Shown piece after piece: positions 24,950 through 33,397 of a stretch of 62,447 bases of DNA. The translations under genes and the position numbers were made by a program. The DNA is from an uncultured archaeon (GTDB taxonomy: Archaea > Halobacteriota > Methanosarcinia > Methanosarcinales > Methanoperedenaceae). The notes under the pieces were generated by a model that did no database searches, was not told the origin of the DNA, and saw nothing but the letters and a program-made list of their open reading frames with translations. Location of the stretch: NCBI GenBank assembly GCA_902384525.1, contig CABMCA010000124.1, positions 1 through 62,447 of the forward strand, written 5' to 3'. Numbering within the stretch: position 1 is the stretch's first letter; every line of letters begins with the position of its first letter.

Positions 24950-25945
24950 ATGAAGCTTGATGGATCTTATGGTGAAGGGGGTGGCCAGATATTACGAACC
25001 GCTGTTGCGCTTTCTGCTGTTACGGGAAAGCATGTCGAAATAGAAAATATACGAAAGGGAAGGCCAAAACCCGGGCTTTCTGCACAGCATGTTAAGGCAG
25101 TGGAAGAGCTGGCCAGGATATGCGGTGCACAGGTTTCAGGGTGTCGCCTCCAATCGACAAGGATCAGTTTCACACCCGGAAAGATAAATAGTGGAAATTA
25201 TGACGTTGATATCGGTACAGCAGGCAGCATATCACTTTTTCTCCAGTGCCTTATGCCTGCACTTATGCATGCGGATGGTGCAATCAGGATAAAGATTACG
25301 GGTGGAACTGATGTCCGGTGGTCTCCTTCTATCGATTATATGAGATTTATAACACTTGTAGCCCTGGGAAAGATGGAATATAAATGCGAAATTAGTTTGA
25401 TAAAAAGAGGATATCATCCCAGGGGAGGGGGTTGCGTTGAAGCAATTATCACTCCATCGAACCTCAAGATTATGAATTTTGATTCGAACAAGTGCACTAT
25501 TATAGAAGGGATTTCCCATTCATCCGGTCTTCCATCCCATGTTGCACAAAGGCAGGCGGATTCAGCACAAAAACATTTGAATGATCAGGGCTACAATTCA
25601 AAGATATCAACCGAAGTGAACGATCATCCTTCTACAGGAAGCGGCATTACCCTGTGGTGCGGCGCCGTTGGGGGGATTGCCCTCGGAAAACCGGGTTTGA
25701 AAGCAGAAAAAGTTGGCGCAATTGCAGCCGAAGTATTGCTCAATGAATTAAGACCAGGCGCGGGCGTTGATGAATATCTCGCAGACCAGTTGATTCCCTA
25801 TATGGGGCTGGCTGGAGGAGGTTCTTTTACCACGCGGATAATTTCCATGCACACAAAGACCAATATCTGGGTGACAGAGCAGTTCCTGCCTGTGAAATTC
25901 AAAATCGGGAAAATAGAAAATGGATTATTCAAAGTCTGGATTTAA
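24950..25945 (+). CDS. rtcA: RNA 3'-terminal phosphate cyclase RtcA
   Basis: RtcA converts RNA 3'-phosphate ends to 2',3'-cyclic phosphate using ATP. The 331-aa protein has the family start MKLDGSYGEGGGQILRTAVALS, the substrate-binding ENIRKGRPKPGLSAQHV, DIGTAGSISLFLQCLMPAL, KRGYHPRGGGCVE and the C-terminal DQLIPYMGLAGG. The nucleotidylated histidine is expected at THT-like positions near the C-terminus; SMHTKTNIWV (~300-309) fits. It overlaps tail to tail with kptA by 4 bases, and both act on RNA phosphate ends. Confidence 0.95.
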   Translation: MKLDGSYGEGGGQILRTAVALSAVTGKHVEIENIRKGRPKPGLSAQHVKAVEELARICGAQVSGCRLQSTRISFTPGKINSGNYDVDIGTAGSISLFLQCLMPALMHADGAIRIKITGGTDVRWSPSIDYMRFITLVALGKMEYKCEISLIKRGYHPRGGGCVEAIITPSNLKIMNFDSNKCTIIEGISHSSGLPSHVAQRQADSAQKHLNDQGYNSKISTEVNDHPSTGSGITLWCGAVGGIALGKPGLKAEKVGAIAAEVLLNELRPGAGVDEYLADQLIPYMGLAGGGSFTTRIISMHTKTNIWVTEQFLPVKFKIGKIENGLFKVWI

Positions 25946-26562
25946 TCCTGCATCACACTCAGGTACTGCGGCGGGATCTCATCAGCAAGCACAATATTCT
26001 CGGTAGCAGAAAGCATGGTCACTCCTTCTTCCTGTGCCAATTGTGCATTTACCACAAGTAAAACCGGGTCTTCCGTATGGATCTTTGCTACTTCTTTTGC
26101 TTTTTGCGCTGAAGTACTCAGATGAACATACCTCTGCCTCATGGGCCTTATTCCTTTTTCAAGCAGTATATCCACTTCTTCCCTGCTTGCTCCGTAATAC
26201 AGTTCCGGAAGGAGATTTTCATCATAATCAAGGTCAACATCCACGGAATGACCATATCGCGCCCTGATCTTTGTTCCTTTTATTTCATACCTGCCTTTCT
26301 CATCAGATTCGATTATCGAAAAAAGCTTTTCCTTGTTTGCCCATTTATACCGCGTTACCATGGCATCCACAAGTACATCAACACCTACCCAGCCGTGCTG
26401 GTTCATTGCAAGCCCCAGGTCATCCGGGAAATGCCGCAGAGCACCTGAGATGAAACGGCCAAGCCGTTCGGTCTGCTCATCGTTAAGCATGAGTGTCCCT
26501 GCTTCACCGCATGTGCAAGTTTCGCCTCTAAAGAACCCGTGATTCTGGCATTTCCTGATCAT
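25942..26562 (-). CDS. kptA: RNA 2'-phosphotransferase KptA/Tpt1 with N-terminal zinc ribbon
   Basis: KptA transfers a 2'-phosphate from RNA to NAD+, giving ADP-ribose 1'',2''-cyclic phosphate. After a short metal-binding segment (CQNHGFFRGETCTCGEAG), residues ~28-206 have ISGALRHFPDDLGLAMNQHGWVGV, KIRARYGHSVDVD, LYYGASREEVDILLEKGI and VHLSTSAQKA, the four conserved Tpt1 blocks with the catalytic R-H-R-R set. It is convergent with rtcA and overlaps it by 4 bases. Confidence 0.94.
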   Translation of the reverse strand: MIRKCQNHGFFRGETCTCGEAGTLMLNDEQTERLGRFISGALRHFPDDLGLAMNQHGWVGVDVLVDAMVTRYKWANKEKLFSIIESDEKGRYEIKGTKIRARYGHSVDVDLDYDENLLPELYYGASREEVDILLEKGIRPMRQRYVHLSTSAQKAKEVAKIHTEDPVLLVVNAQLAQEEGVTMLSATENIVLADEIPPQYLSVMQD

Positions 26563-26612
26563 TTCTAGTGTGTATAGGAATCACTTTGTTATATATTTTG
26601 CCAAACAATGCC

Positions 26613-26852
26613 TTAGCTGTTCTTCAGGGCTTTTCTTATATCCATATTGGCATTTTCAAGTTTAGGAACTTCTTTTGTGAGTTCGCTCATCTCCTGTTCC
26701 CTTTTCTTTGCAGCAGGAGACTTGCTTTTCTCATTGCAATCCTCACATCTGTATCCGATCACTGCCAGTCTTTGTGAATAGACCGGATACCTTTTCCTGC
26801 CATAAAGCTCCGTTTTGCAGCTAATGCATCTGTCCTGTTCGTTATTTTTCAT
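26613..26852 (-). CDS. Small zinc-ribbon-like protein (79 aa)
   Basis: Two C-x-x-C pairs (CISCKTELYG near 9-18 and YRCEDCNEK near 34-42) make a treble-clef or zinc-ribbon fold likely, followed by a Lys/Glu-rich helical tail. It lies 3 bases after the UPF0179 gene and is surely in the same transcript. No named family is recognised. Confidence 0.65.
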   Translation of the reverse strand: MKNNEQDRCISCKTELYGRKRYPVYSQRLAVIGYRCEDCNEKSKSPAAKKREQEMSELTKEVPKLENANMDIRKALKNS

Positions 26853-26855
26853 CCT

Positions 26856-27305
26856 CTATCTTTTGACCTCTACGATTTTCATTGAATAACCTTTCCTGCA
26901 TGATTCGAGAATATCACTTTCAACGTCAATGATTACAAATTTTTCACCGGTCTGCAGTCCGGATGGCCGGCAAATGAGATAATTTTCGCAATCCTGGTTA
27001 TTGCATGGAGGCTGCTCAAAAACTATCTTTGAACCCTTTATCGCTTTTCTTGATTCAATAGCCATCCTGATAGGAGCTTCTATAACTTCCACTGCGGACA
27101 CACCGGAATCATGCACAAAACATTCAAGCTTTGATGAATTCCGGATGTTTACGATTTTATATTTGCTTCCAGGATTAAGGCTCAGGCAAGTTTTACTGAG
27201 TTTACACGGTTGGCATTCTTTTGCTGCGCTTTTAAAAACAAATTCATTACCTACTTTTGCAAGCCTTGTTCCTATCAATGTTATTATTGTATCCGATTCT
27301 TCCAT
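26856..27305 (-). CDS. UPF0179 family protein
   Basis: A 149-aa archaeal protein of unknown function. Two cysteine sets are visible: CQPCKLSKTC (36-45) and CNNQDCENYLIC (~101-112), with further C-terminal Cys. They could bind zinc or an Fe-S cluster. Beginning ITLIGTRLAKVGNEFVF and length match the UPF0179 family. It is upstream of and coupled to a zinc-ribbon gene, and 30 bases downstream of egsA on the same strand. Confidence 0.82.
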   Translation of the reverse strand: MEESDTIITLIGTRLAKVGNEFVFKSAAKECQPCKLSKTCLSLNPGSKYKIVNIRNSSKLECFVHDSGVSAVEVIEAPIRMAIESRKAIKGSKIVFEQPPCNNQDCENYLICRPSGLQTGEKFVIIDVESDILESCRKGYSMKIVEVKR

Positions 27306-27335
27306 AAAATTTCACCTGATTATATTATTATTTTA

Positions 27336-28409
27336 TTATTGTGAGATTACTTTTGTAATTTTTGCAGCTTTTTCTGCTGCTTCCCGGGTTAATCCTGTGC
27401 CAAGTATAGTGTATCTCTCAGGACGGATATTATGGGCATGAAGGAGTGCTTTTATAATATACTCTTCCTCTATCCCCAGTTCGGAAGCATTTGTGGGTGC
27501 TCCAATTGTGTTAAGGGATGTCCTGATCTCCTGCCAGTTCCCGCCGTGAAGGTACATCATCATAATAGTTCCCACACCGCACTGTTCACCGTGAAGTGCG
27601 GGTTTTGGAGCAAGTTCATCAAGCGCGTGGCTGAACTTGTGTTCAGAACCGCTTGCAGGACGCGAAGAGCCAGCTATACTCATAGCTACACCGCTTGCCA
27701 CAAGCGCTTTCATTACAGTCCATGCTGATTCTTCAAGGCCGGGTTTTATCAGTTCTGCCGATTCAATAAGTATTTTTGCTGTCAGCTTTGATATGATGGA
27801 TGCATATTCGCTGAATGGTTCGTCGCGAAGCCTGTGGGCGAGTTCCCAATCACGTACTGCCGTATAATTGGAAATGATGTCGGCACATCCTGATGCAAGT
27901 AAACGGTAAGGAGCCTGGGCAATAATAGATGTATCCGCAATGACCGCAAGAGGGGTTTGTGCGGATTCGGAAACTGTTTTGTTATCCCGGATAATAGACG
28001 CTCTTGATGAGACAATACCATCATGGGATGCCGCAGTCGGAACACTGATGAAAGGGATATCAAGATGCATGGAAGCAAGCTTGGCAATGTCTATGGATTT
28101 TCCCCCGCCAACACCCAATAAAAAAGAAGCTTTGACCTCGCGGGCAAGATTTTCCACTTTTTGTACCTCAACAAGTGTGGGTTTTTCGACTGTTGTTGCA
28201 TTAACATTAAAACCTGAATCTTCAAGCGAGACTGCAACTGTTTTTCCTGCAGCATTGCGCGTTGTAGCTCCGGAAACTATCAGCGTGCTCCCATTAAGTT
28301 TAAGGTCTTTACAAACCTTACCTGTGTCATTGATCACACCATGACCTACGACCACATTCCTGGGCAGCTGCATCCATTTATTCTTGTAGTTTTCTTTAGT
28401 TTCTTTCAT
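27336..28409 (-). CDS. egsA: sn-Glycerol-1-phosphate dehydrogenase
   Basis: EgsA makes the archaeal lipid backbone sn-glycerol 1-phosphate from dihydroxyacetone phosphate. The 357-aa iron/zinc alcohol-dehydrogenase-like enzyme has [16 protein letters not shown] (NAD(P) binding), [16 protein letters not shown], and metal-binding histidines in [14 protein letters not shown] and LHGEQCGVG. Conserved D-I-I-S-N-Y ([11 protein letters not shown]) is present. An internal ATG at codon 13 ([10 protein letters not shown]) is another possible start. It is divergent from the DUF63 gene, with an 11-base gap between start codons, so promoters must overlap coding DNA. Confidence 0.95.
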   Translation of the reverse strand: MKETKENYKNKWMQLPRNVVVGHGVINDTGKVCKDLKLNGSTLIVSGATTRNAAGKTVAVSLEDSGFNVNATTVEKPTLVEVQKVENLAREVKASFLLGVGGGKSIDIAKLASMHLDIPFISVPTAASHDGIVSSRASIIRDNKTVSESAQTPLAVIADTSIIAQAPYRLLASGCADIISNYTAVRDWELAHRLRDEPFSEYASIISKLTAKILIESAELIKPGLEESAWTVMKALVASGVAMSIAGSSRPASGSEHKFSHALDELAPKPALHGEQCGVGTIMMMYLHGGNWQEIRTSLNTIGAPTNASELGIEEEYIIKALLHAHNIRPERYTILGTGLTREAAEKAAKITKVISQ

Positions 28410-28420
28410 AAGGATTCAAT

Positions 28421-29281
28421 ATGAGTATAATAGATAGCGTCTGGCATTATATAGATAAGTATTACTTAAGCGGCATAATCAACGACACTTCTTATAATCC
28501 TGTGGATACGCTGACTTATGCAATCGTGTTTGGTATAAGCCTTTTTGGAGTCTTAAAGTTATTGGAAAAACTCAACGTGAAGATCGATAGTCGATTCATG
28601 ATCTCAGTAACGCCCTATATTATTGCAGGTTGCGCTCTTCGCGTGCTGGAAGATTCAAAAGTATTCACTCCCCCATTGAAGTATCTCTTTATAACGCCTA
28701 TAATCTATTTTTTCATGTTCGCGGTGACTGTAAGCATTCTTGCGATCTCAATTTACCTTGAGCGAAAAGGAAAGATCAGGGATTACCATACGTTTTTTGG
28801 ATATACGGGTGTAGTATGGGTATTTTTAAATATCAGCGCGCTGCTGGCGGTTGGCAGTATTGTGAATCCGTATCCTGCTGCTGTTATAATGGTTTTAGGC
28901 ATAGTATCGACAGGAATTGTATATTTCATATCCCGCCAACTCAATTTCACGCTTCTTACGGATAAAGTCAATATATCTATTCTTTTTACCCATCTTCTTG
29001 ATGCATCATCCACATTTATTGGCATGGACTGGCTCAATTATTATGAAAAGCATGTTGCTCCAACATTTTTTATTGACATTGCAAGCAATTTTACTGATCA
29101 TCCTGCCCTGGTTATGTTCCCGCTTAAATTGCTGGTATTTATACCAGTTTTATATATGCTTGATAACAAATTAGAAGATGAAAAAGAAAAAAAGCTTATT
29201 GGTATTATAAAACTTGCAATATTGGTGCTCGGGCTTTCACCAGCTGTCAGGAACACGCTCAGGATCCTTATGGGAGTATAA
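28421..29281 (+). CDS. DUF63 family membrane protein
   Basis: A 286-aa polytopic membrane protein typical of Euryarchaeota. The family opening (IDKYYLSGIINDTSYNPVDTLTYAIVFG) is followed by about seven to eight hydrophobic segments; conserved charged patches R-V-L-E-D-S and LLDASSTFIGMDWLNYYEKHV sit in loops. Function unknown. It lies one base before the SpoIIM-like gene, with which it is probably co-transcribed. Confidence 0.87.
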   Translation: MSIIDSVWHYIDKYYLSGIINDTSYNPVDTLTYAIVFGISLFGVLKLLEKLNVKIDSRFMISVTPYIIAGCALRVLEDSKVFTPPLKYLFITPIIYFFMFAVTVSILAISIYLERKGKIRDYHTFFGYTGVVWVFLNISALLAVGSIVNPYPAAVIMVLGIVSTGIVYFISRQLNFTLLTDKVNISILFTHLLDASSTFIGMDWLNYYEKHVAPTFFIDIASNFTDHPALVMFPLKLLVFIPVLYMLDNKLEDEKEKKLIGIIKLAILVLGLSPAVRNTLRILMGV

Positions 29282-29282
29282 A

Positions 29283-29867
29283 ATGGATAGAGAATTAAAA
29301 TACATCAGGTCTTCATGGAAATTTGTATTAATAGTCACCGGCATCTTCATATTTTCGCTAATTGCAGGATTGCTGGTATCTTTGAAGGATCTCGGATTGT
29401 CGGAAAATTACCTTGAAATATTAAAGAATTCTTTTGGCTGGATAAAAACTCTTTCTCCAATCGAAATAATGCTTTTTATTTTCCTGAACAATGCGGTTAA
29501 AAGCCTATTTTCGATAGTTCTTGGCGCAGGTTTAGGAATAATCCCTATAATTTTCATAGGAGGAAACGGGATTATAATAGGTTTGATCGTAAATGAAGTG
29601 TCAAAGGAACAGGGGGTCATTTTTGTACTTGCTGCACTTTTGCCGCATGGTATTATAGAAGTTCCCATGGTATTGATCAGCGCTGGCCTCGGTCTTCGCC
29701 TTGGATATTCTATGTATATTTCCATGAAAGGAGAAAAGAGAGATATGAGATATGAGTTAACTGAGAGTTTACATGTATTTATGAAAATAATTATGCCTCT
29801 TTTGTTCGTTGCTGCAATCATCGAAACTTTTGTGACGCCGTTAGTTGTTTTGTGGGTTTCCGGCTAA
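29283..29867 (+). CDS. SpoIIM/DUF95-family membrane protein
   Basis: A 194-aa protein with about five membrane segments. It contains FLNNAVKSLFSIVLGAGLGI and AALLPHGIIEVPMVLISAGLGLRLG, the conserved blocks of the stage II sporulation M-like family that is widespread in non-sporulating archaea. ATG 29283 is chosen because the longer frame shadows the DUF63 gene. Its function outside sporulation is unknown. Confidence 0.87.
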   Translation: MDRELKYIRSSWKFVLIVTGIFIFSLIAGLLVSLKDLGLSENYLEILKNSFGWIKTLSPIEIMLFIFLNNAVKSLFSIVLGAGLGIIPIIFIGGNGIIIGLIVNEVSKEQGVIFVLAALLPHGIIEVPMVLISAGLGLRLGYSMYISMKGEKRDMRYELTESLHVFMKIIMPLLFVAAIIETFVTPLVVLWVSG

Positions 29868-30035
29868 TCCTCATCAATAGTAGTTTCCATTATTTTATAT
29901 ATCTCTAATAACTACCATGAATAATAATTAATGATGTCGAAACTTATAAATACTTTTGATTTATATTATAAATAAAATTATGGTATTATATTCCTTTGAT
30001 GGAAAGAATTTACATTTGATGGAGGAATTTGAAAA

Positions 30036-30371
30036 ATGAGTAATAGTAAAACGGCATTAGGTATTGATGAAAATATAGAAGGTCTATTGTGTTATGTTCT
30101 GGGATTCATAACCGGAATATTATTTCTGGTTTTGGAAAAGGATAATAAATTTGTGAGATTCCATGCAATGCAATCAATAGCGACTTTTCTAATTATTTTT
30201 GTGATTTCAATGGTTATTGGATTTATTCCGGTCATCGGATGGTTGCTCTCTCCTTTAATTGGATTGGTGGCATTAATTCTCTGGTTATTATTGATGTTCA
30301 AGGCATACAAAGGAGAGAAATATAAACTGCCAATAGCAGGCGATTTTGCAGAACAGCAGGTCAGTAAATAA
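30036..30371 (+). CDS. UPF0132/DUF4870-like small membrane protein
   Basis: A 111-aa protein with three hydrophobic segments (about 14-33, 46-67 and 70-92). LEKDNKFVRFHAMQSIATF and the helix-breaking FIPVIGWLLSPLIGL match the UPF0132/DUF4870-type family. GGAGGA (30020-30025) precedes ATG 30036 by about ten bases. It stands alone with an AT-rich promoter region upstream (TTTATATTATAAATAAAATTA around 29961-29980). Function unknown. Confidence 0.8.
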   Translation: MSNSKTALGIDENIEGLLCYVLGFITGILFLVLEKDNKFVRFHAMQSIATFLIIFVISMVIGFIPVIGWLLSPLIGLVALILWLLLMFKAYKGEKYKLPIAGDFAEQQVSK

Positions 30372-30410
30372 TCCAACTTATCCGGCTTAATTTTTTTTAA
30401 GGTGGGTGGT

Positions 30411-30575
30411 TCACGGTATTATTCTTTTCCCAGGTACTTTGTAAGCCCATCTGCTGAAACTATTTATATAAAATATTTCTTCATACCTGCTCTTTTCGAT
30501 GAATTGTATATTTCCTTCCTCAACCTCACCATTTTCAAGTTTGAATCGCACATTGTCCCCGATAGTGTATTTCAT
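30411..30575 (-). CDS. Short conserved-looking protein (54 aa)
   Basis: A 54-residue ORF on the minus strand that usual length cut-offs miss. It reads as a small beta-barrel-like protein (TIGDNVRFKLENGEVEEG, then FYINSFSRWAYKVPGKRI) resembling KOW/SH3-like or Hfq-like small folds, without a certain family. GGAGAAAT lies directly before the ATG, a strong ribosome site. It is convergent with the UPF0132-like gene. Confidence 0.55.
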   Translation of the reverse strand: MKYTIGDNVRFKLENGEVEEGNIQFIEKSRYEEIFYINSFSRWAYKVPGKRIIP

Positions 30576-30829
30576 ATATTTCTCCTGCCAGGTTTAATCA
30601 AACCAGGCAAATTTCTTATTCCCAATCAGTAATAATTAACATGATCATATAAACTTTTTGGTTTTTATCGGAATTAGTGCTATCATGTTATTACAATAAT
30701 TAAAACTCAACTTTGAAATGTGCCCATTTGAGTACAAAATCAACATTATACTCCCTTATTCCTGTGCAACTCTCTTAGTACTACTTTATTCACACCACCT
30801 TATTTATGGGTGCTACTTAATTTAGTAGT

Positions 30830-30958
30830 ATGGAGCAAAACGATAATACATTTATCCAAATGGCTGGAATGACAAATCAGGCAGGTTGGAGAGTGGGGAT
30901 TTCATTTTTAATTAGCTTATGGTTTTTTTGGACATACTTTAAAAATTTACGCTGTTGA
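30830..30958 (+). CDS. Possible 42-aa membrane peptide
   Basis: An ORF with a polar start (EQNDNTFIQMAGMTNQAGW) and one hydrophobic helix (VGISFLISLWFFWTYF). TTATTTAT (30799-30806) about 24 bases before the ATG could be a TATA box for a leaderless transcript. There is no Shine-Dalgarno site. It could also be the 5' piece of a longer gene broken by a frameshift. The rest of the 30576-31000 gap shows no other ORF. Confidence 0.35.
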   Translation: MEQNDNTFIQMAGMTNQAGWRVGISFLISLWFFWTYFKNLRC

Positions 30959-31000
30959 AATCTTAAATTGTACTGCTCACTTAACCGATAGCTTAAAGTA

Positions 31001-31008
31001 CTTTATAG
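31001..31008 (+). promoter_or_regulatory. Putative TATA box of the L1-L10-L12 operon
   Basis: CTTTATAG lies 73 bases before the rpl1 start, which predicts transcription starting near 31027, just before the leader hairpin. The box sits between two AGTACT copies (30997-31002 and 31017-31022). Confidence 0.4.
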
Positions 31009-31020
31009 TAGAAAAGAGTA

Positions 31021-31066
31021 CTCCCCTATCATCCGTAGGAGACAATAGTCGAATAACTACGGGAGG
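31021..31066 (+). promoter_or_regulatory. Leader hairpin overlapping the rpl1 ribosome-binding site
   Basis: CCGTAG (31033-31038) pairs perfectly with CTACGG (31057-31062), and the 3' arm runs into the Shine-Dalgarno GGGAGG (31061-31066). In addition CTCCC (31021-31025) is complementary to GGGAG. Folding would hide the ribosome site of rpl1. L1 is known to repress its own operon by binding mRNA in bacteria and Methanococcus, so this is a candidate autoregulatory leader. Confidence 0.5.
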
Positions 31067-31073
31067 AATTATA

Positions 31074-31715
31074 TTGGAACATGAAAAAGTATTAGAAGCT
31101 GTCAAGCAGGCCCTGGAAAAGTCTCCAGAGCGAAAATTTACAGAAAGCGTTGATCTAGCTATCAACCTTAAAAATCTTGATATGAACCAGCCCACAAACA
31201 GGCTTGATGAAGAAATAATCCTGCCAAACGGCCTGGGAAGACCAATAAAGATCGCGGTATTTGCAAAAGGTGATACTGCCCAGAGGGCGAAAGCTGCTGG
31301 TGCAGATTATGTTTTTGATCCCGAAGAGATAAGTATTCTCGGAGAAGACAAAACACGAACAAAAAACCTGGCAGAAGAAGTGAATTTCTTCATAGCAGAA
31401 GCAGCATACATGCCTGTGATCGGTAAAACCCTTGGCCAGGTGCTTGGTCCCAGGGGGAAAATGCCTATACCATTGACTCCGGATAAGGATGTCGTTCAGG
31501 TAATAAACAAGTCCAAGAACTCAATAAAAGTAAGGTCCAAGGATAAGATGACTTTTCATATCTCAGTGGGTAAAAAAGATATGGACCCTGTGAAATTATC
31601 CCAGAACATCGAGGCGATAATCAACCGTATTGAGCACAGGTACGAACGTGGCATGTATAACGTCAAATCGATCTATGTCAAATCCACAATGGGACCGGCA
31701 ATAAAGGTGGTATAA
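31074..31715 (+). CDS. rpl1: Large-subunit ribosomal protein L1
   Basis: uL1 forms the mobile stalk at the ribosomal E site and can repress its own mRNA. The 213-aa protein shows FTESVDLAINLKNLDM, NRLDEEIILPNGLG, the RNA-binding GPRGKMPIPL (~124-133) and the C-terminal NVKSIYVKSTMGPAIKV. The start is TTG at 31074, supported by GGGAGG eight bases upstream; the length fits archaeal L1. First gene of the L1-L10-L12 operon, one base before rpl10. Confidence 0.97.
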   Translation: MEHEKVLEAVKQALEKSPERKFTESVDLAINLKNLDMNQPTNRLDEEIILPNGLGRPIKIAVFAKGDTAQRAKAAGADYVFDPEEISILGEDKTRTKNLAEEVNFFIAEAAYMPVIGKTLGQVLGPRGKMPIPLTPDKDVVQVINKSKNSIKVRSKDKMTFHISVGKKDMDPVKLSQNIEAIINRIEHRYERGMYNVKSIYVKSTMGPAIKVV

Positions 31716-31716
31716 A

Positions 31717-32637
31717 ATGTCAACTGAACTAGCACACCACAGTATTCATATCCCAAAATGGAAAAAAGATGAAATTGAGGATATAAAAAGACTTATAACG
31801 ACTCATTCTTCAGTCGGTATTGTAGGAGTTACAGGAATTCCATCTAACCAGCTTCAACTGATGAGAAAGAGCCTGCGCGGTATTGCAGATCTCAAGATGT
31901 GCAGGAATTCTCTTATTGACCGTGCGCTTGCTGAATCATCCGATGAAGTTAAGCAGATAAACAAATATGTTGAAGACCAGACAGCGTTATTATTTACTAA
32001 CGAGAATCCTTTCAAACTCTTTAAGATCCTGGAAAAAGGAAAAACCTCTGCACCAATGAAGGCAGGAGGCGTCGCTCCAAAGGACATAGTAGTCGAAAAA
32101 GGACCAACTTCTTTCCCACCCGGCCCGATAGTCGGAGAATTGACTGGAGCAGGAATCCCGGCAGGCATAGAAGGAGGAAAAGTCGTAATCCGCCAGACAA
32201 AGACCGTGGCTAAAAAAGGCGATGTTGTTGATGCAAAACTTGCATCTATCCTTTCACGCCTTGAAATACACCCCATGGAATTGGGACTTGACCTTCGTGC
32301 TGTTTATGAAAATGGCATGATCTATGAATCAAAGATCTTGTCGGTTGATGAGACCACTTATACAAATAATCTGACGTTGGCAGTCCAACATGCATTCAAT
32401 TTGTCAGTCAACTCAGCTTATCCGGCTAAAGCAACTATCAGCACACTGCTCACAAAGGCAGCATCGCAATCAAGGAATCTTGCAATAAATGCTGAAATCA
32501 TGATGCCGGAAATCATCGGTGTACTGCTTGGAAAAGCAAATGCGCAGATGATGTCTATTGCCAGATTGGCAATGGCAAAAGACGCTAACTCCGTCAGCAG
32601 CAAAATAAAGGAGAAGGTTGCAGCAGCACCCAAGTAA
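31717..32637 (+). CDS. rpl10: Large-subunit ribosomal protein L10 (P0)
   Basis: uL10/P0 anchors the L12/P1 dimers in the ribosomal stalk. The 306-aa protein starts with IPKWKKDEIEDIKRLI, has GIVGVTGIPSNQLQLMRKSLRG and MCRNSLIDRAL for rRNA binding, and an archaeal-type extension with the L12-binding helices toward the C-terminus (SRNLAINAEIMMPEIIGVLLGKANAQM). The acidic GLGALFG tail found on many archaeal P0 proteins is absent; this chain ends KIKEKVAAAPK, so it is shorter than P0 forms that share that tail with P1. Confidence 0.96.
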   Translation: MSTELAHHSIHIPKWKKDEIEDIKRLITTHSSVGIVGVTGIPSNQLQLMRKSLRGIADLKMCRNSLIDRALAESSDEVKQINKYVEDQTALLFTNENPFKLFKILEKGKTSAPMKAGGVAPKDIVVEKGPTSFPPGPIVGELTGAGIPAGIEGGKVVIRQTKTVAKKGDVVDAKLASILSRLEIHPMELGLDLRAVYENGMIYESKILSVDETTYTNNLTLAVQHAFNLSVNSAYPAKATISTLLTKAASQSRNLAINAEIMMPEIIGVLLGKANAQMMSIARLAMAKDANSVSSKIKEKVAAAPK

Positions 32638-32663
32638 AGAAAAAAGAAACAAGAAAAGATTTA

Positions 32664-32683
32664 TAACGGGCTTTGGCCCGTTA
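32664..32683 (+). promoter_or_regulatory. Hairpin between rpl10 and rpl12
   Basis: TAACGGGC and GCCCGTTA form a perfect 8-bp stem with a TTTG loop in the 76-base gap. No U-run follows directly. It could act as an RNA processing site or attenuator that lets rpl12, needed in several copies per ribosome, be expressed differently from rpl1-rpl10. Confidence 0.5.
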
Positions 32684-32713
32684 TTTGGTTAAATTCAATA
32701 AAAGGTGATTAAA

Positions 32714-33028
32714 ATGGAATACGTATATGCAGCGCTATTATTACACAGCGCAGGAAAGAAAGTAACTGAAGAAGGAATAACCGCTGTTATCAAAGCAGCA
32801 GGTGTTGATGTTGATGCAGTAAGGGCAAAAGCACTCGTTTCAGCCCTTGATGGGGTCAATATCGAAGAGGCCATTGCAAAGGCAGCATTTGCAGCTCCGG
32901 CAGCAGCAGCTCCAGCAGCAGCATCAGCGGCAGCCCCGGCAGCAGCTGAAGCTCCAAAGGCAGATGAAAAATCCAAAGAGAAAGCTGAAGAAAGCGGAAT
33001 GGAAGGCCTCGGCGCCTTGTTCGGTTAA
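32714..33028 (+). CDS. rpl12: Large-subunit ribosomal protein P1 (archaeal L12)
   Basis: The stalk protein that recruits translation factors. It has the dimerisation N-terminus [20 protein letters not shown], an Ala/Pro-rich hinge (~60-80) and the conserved C-terminal EGLGALFG that binds GTPase factors. The ATG at 32714 has GGTGAT upstream (32703-32708), making it a better start than the codon at 32705. Last gene of the operon. Confidence 0.97.
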   Translation: MEYVYAALLLHSAGKKVTEEGITAVIKAAGVDVDAVRAKALVSALDGVNIEEAIAKAAFAAPAAAAPAAASAAAPAAAEAPKADEKSKEKAEESGMEGLGALFG

Positions 33029-33069
33029 GAAGAATTCAAATTCTTCTTAAATTTTTTTCTTTTTTTTCC
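33027..33069 (+). terminator. Terminator of the ribosomal operon
   Basis: AAGAAGAATT (33027-33036) and AATTCTTCTT (33039-33048) are perfect complements overlapping the rpl12 stop; the innermost pairs must open to form a loop. Long T-runs follow (33052-33069). It fits a T-rich archaeal or hairpin terminator. Confidence 0.7.
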
Positions 33070-33116
33070 TGTATAATTTATAAAAAAAAGAAAAAGTAAA
33101 TGCCCTTACATTTACT

Positions 33117-33383
33117 CTAAATGGAATCCAATAAGGAAATTTCCATATTCATATCATTAAACGTAGTATCTATTGCAGATAGATTGCTTTCTGTCCCAAA
33201 AAGGTCATCAGGTGCCGGTGAAACTGCCGGAGTTACAACTGCTCCGGATGTAACTGCTGCTTCACCAGGTGAAACCGATGTCTGGGCAGGGGTCTGTCCA
33301 GATGTTCCAGCCTGATTCTTATCAACACAACCTGAAGCTGAGGCCGCTACAACCAGCAATATTAAGATATAAATCCATTTCAT
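33117..33383 (-). CDS. Small lipoprotein-like secreted protein (88 aa)
   Basis: A signal peptide with a lipobox-like ASGC (residues 16-19) is followed by a Ser/Thr/Pro/Ala-rich linker and a short acidic C-terminus (FNDMNMEISLLDSI). Archaeal proteins of this type are membrane-anchored outside the cell. It lies 14 bases after the secreted coiled-coil gene and probably belongs to the same transcript. No family is recognised. Confidence 0.7.
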   Translation of the reverse strand: MKWIYILILLVVAASASGCVDKNQAGTSGQTPAQTSVSPGEAAVTSGAVVTPAVSPAPDDLFGTESNLSAIDTTFNDMNMEISLLDSI

Positions 33384-33397
33384 ATTTTTATTCTCCT

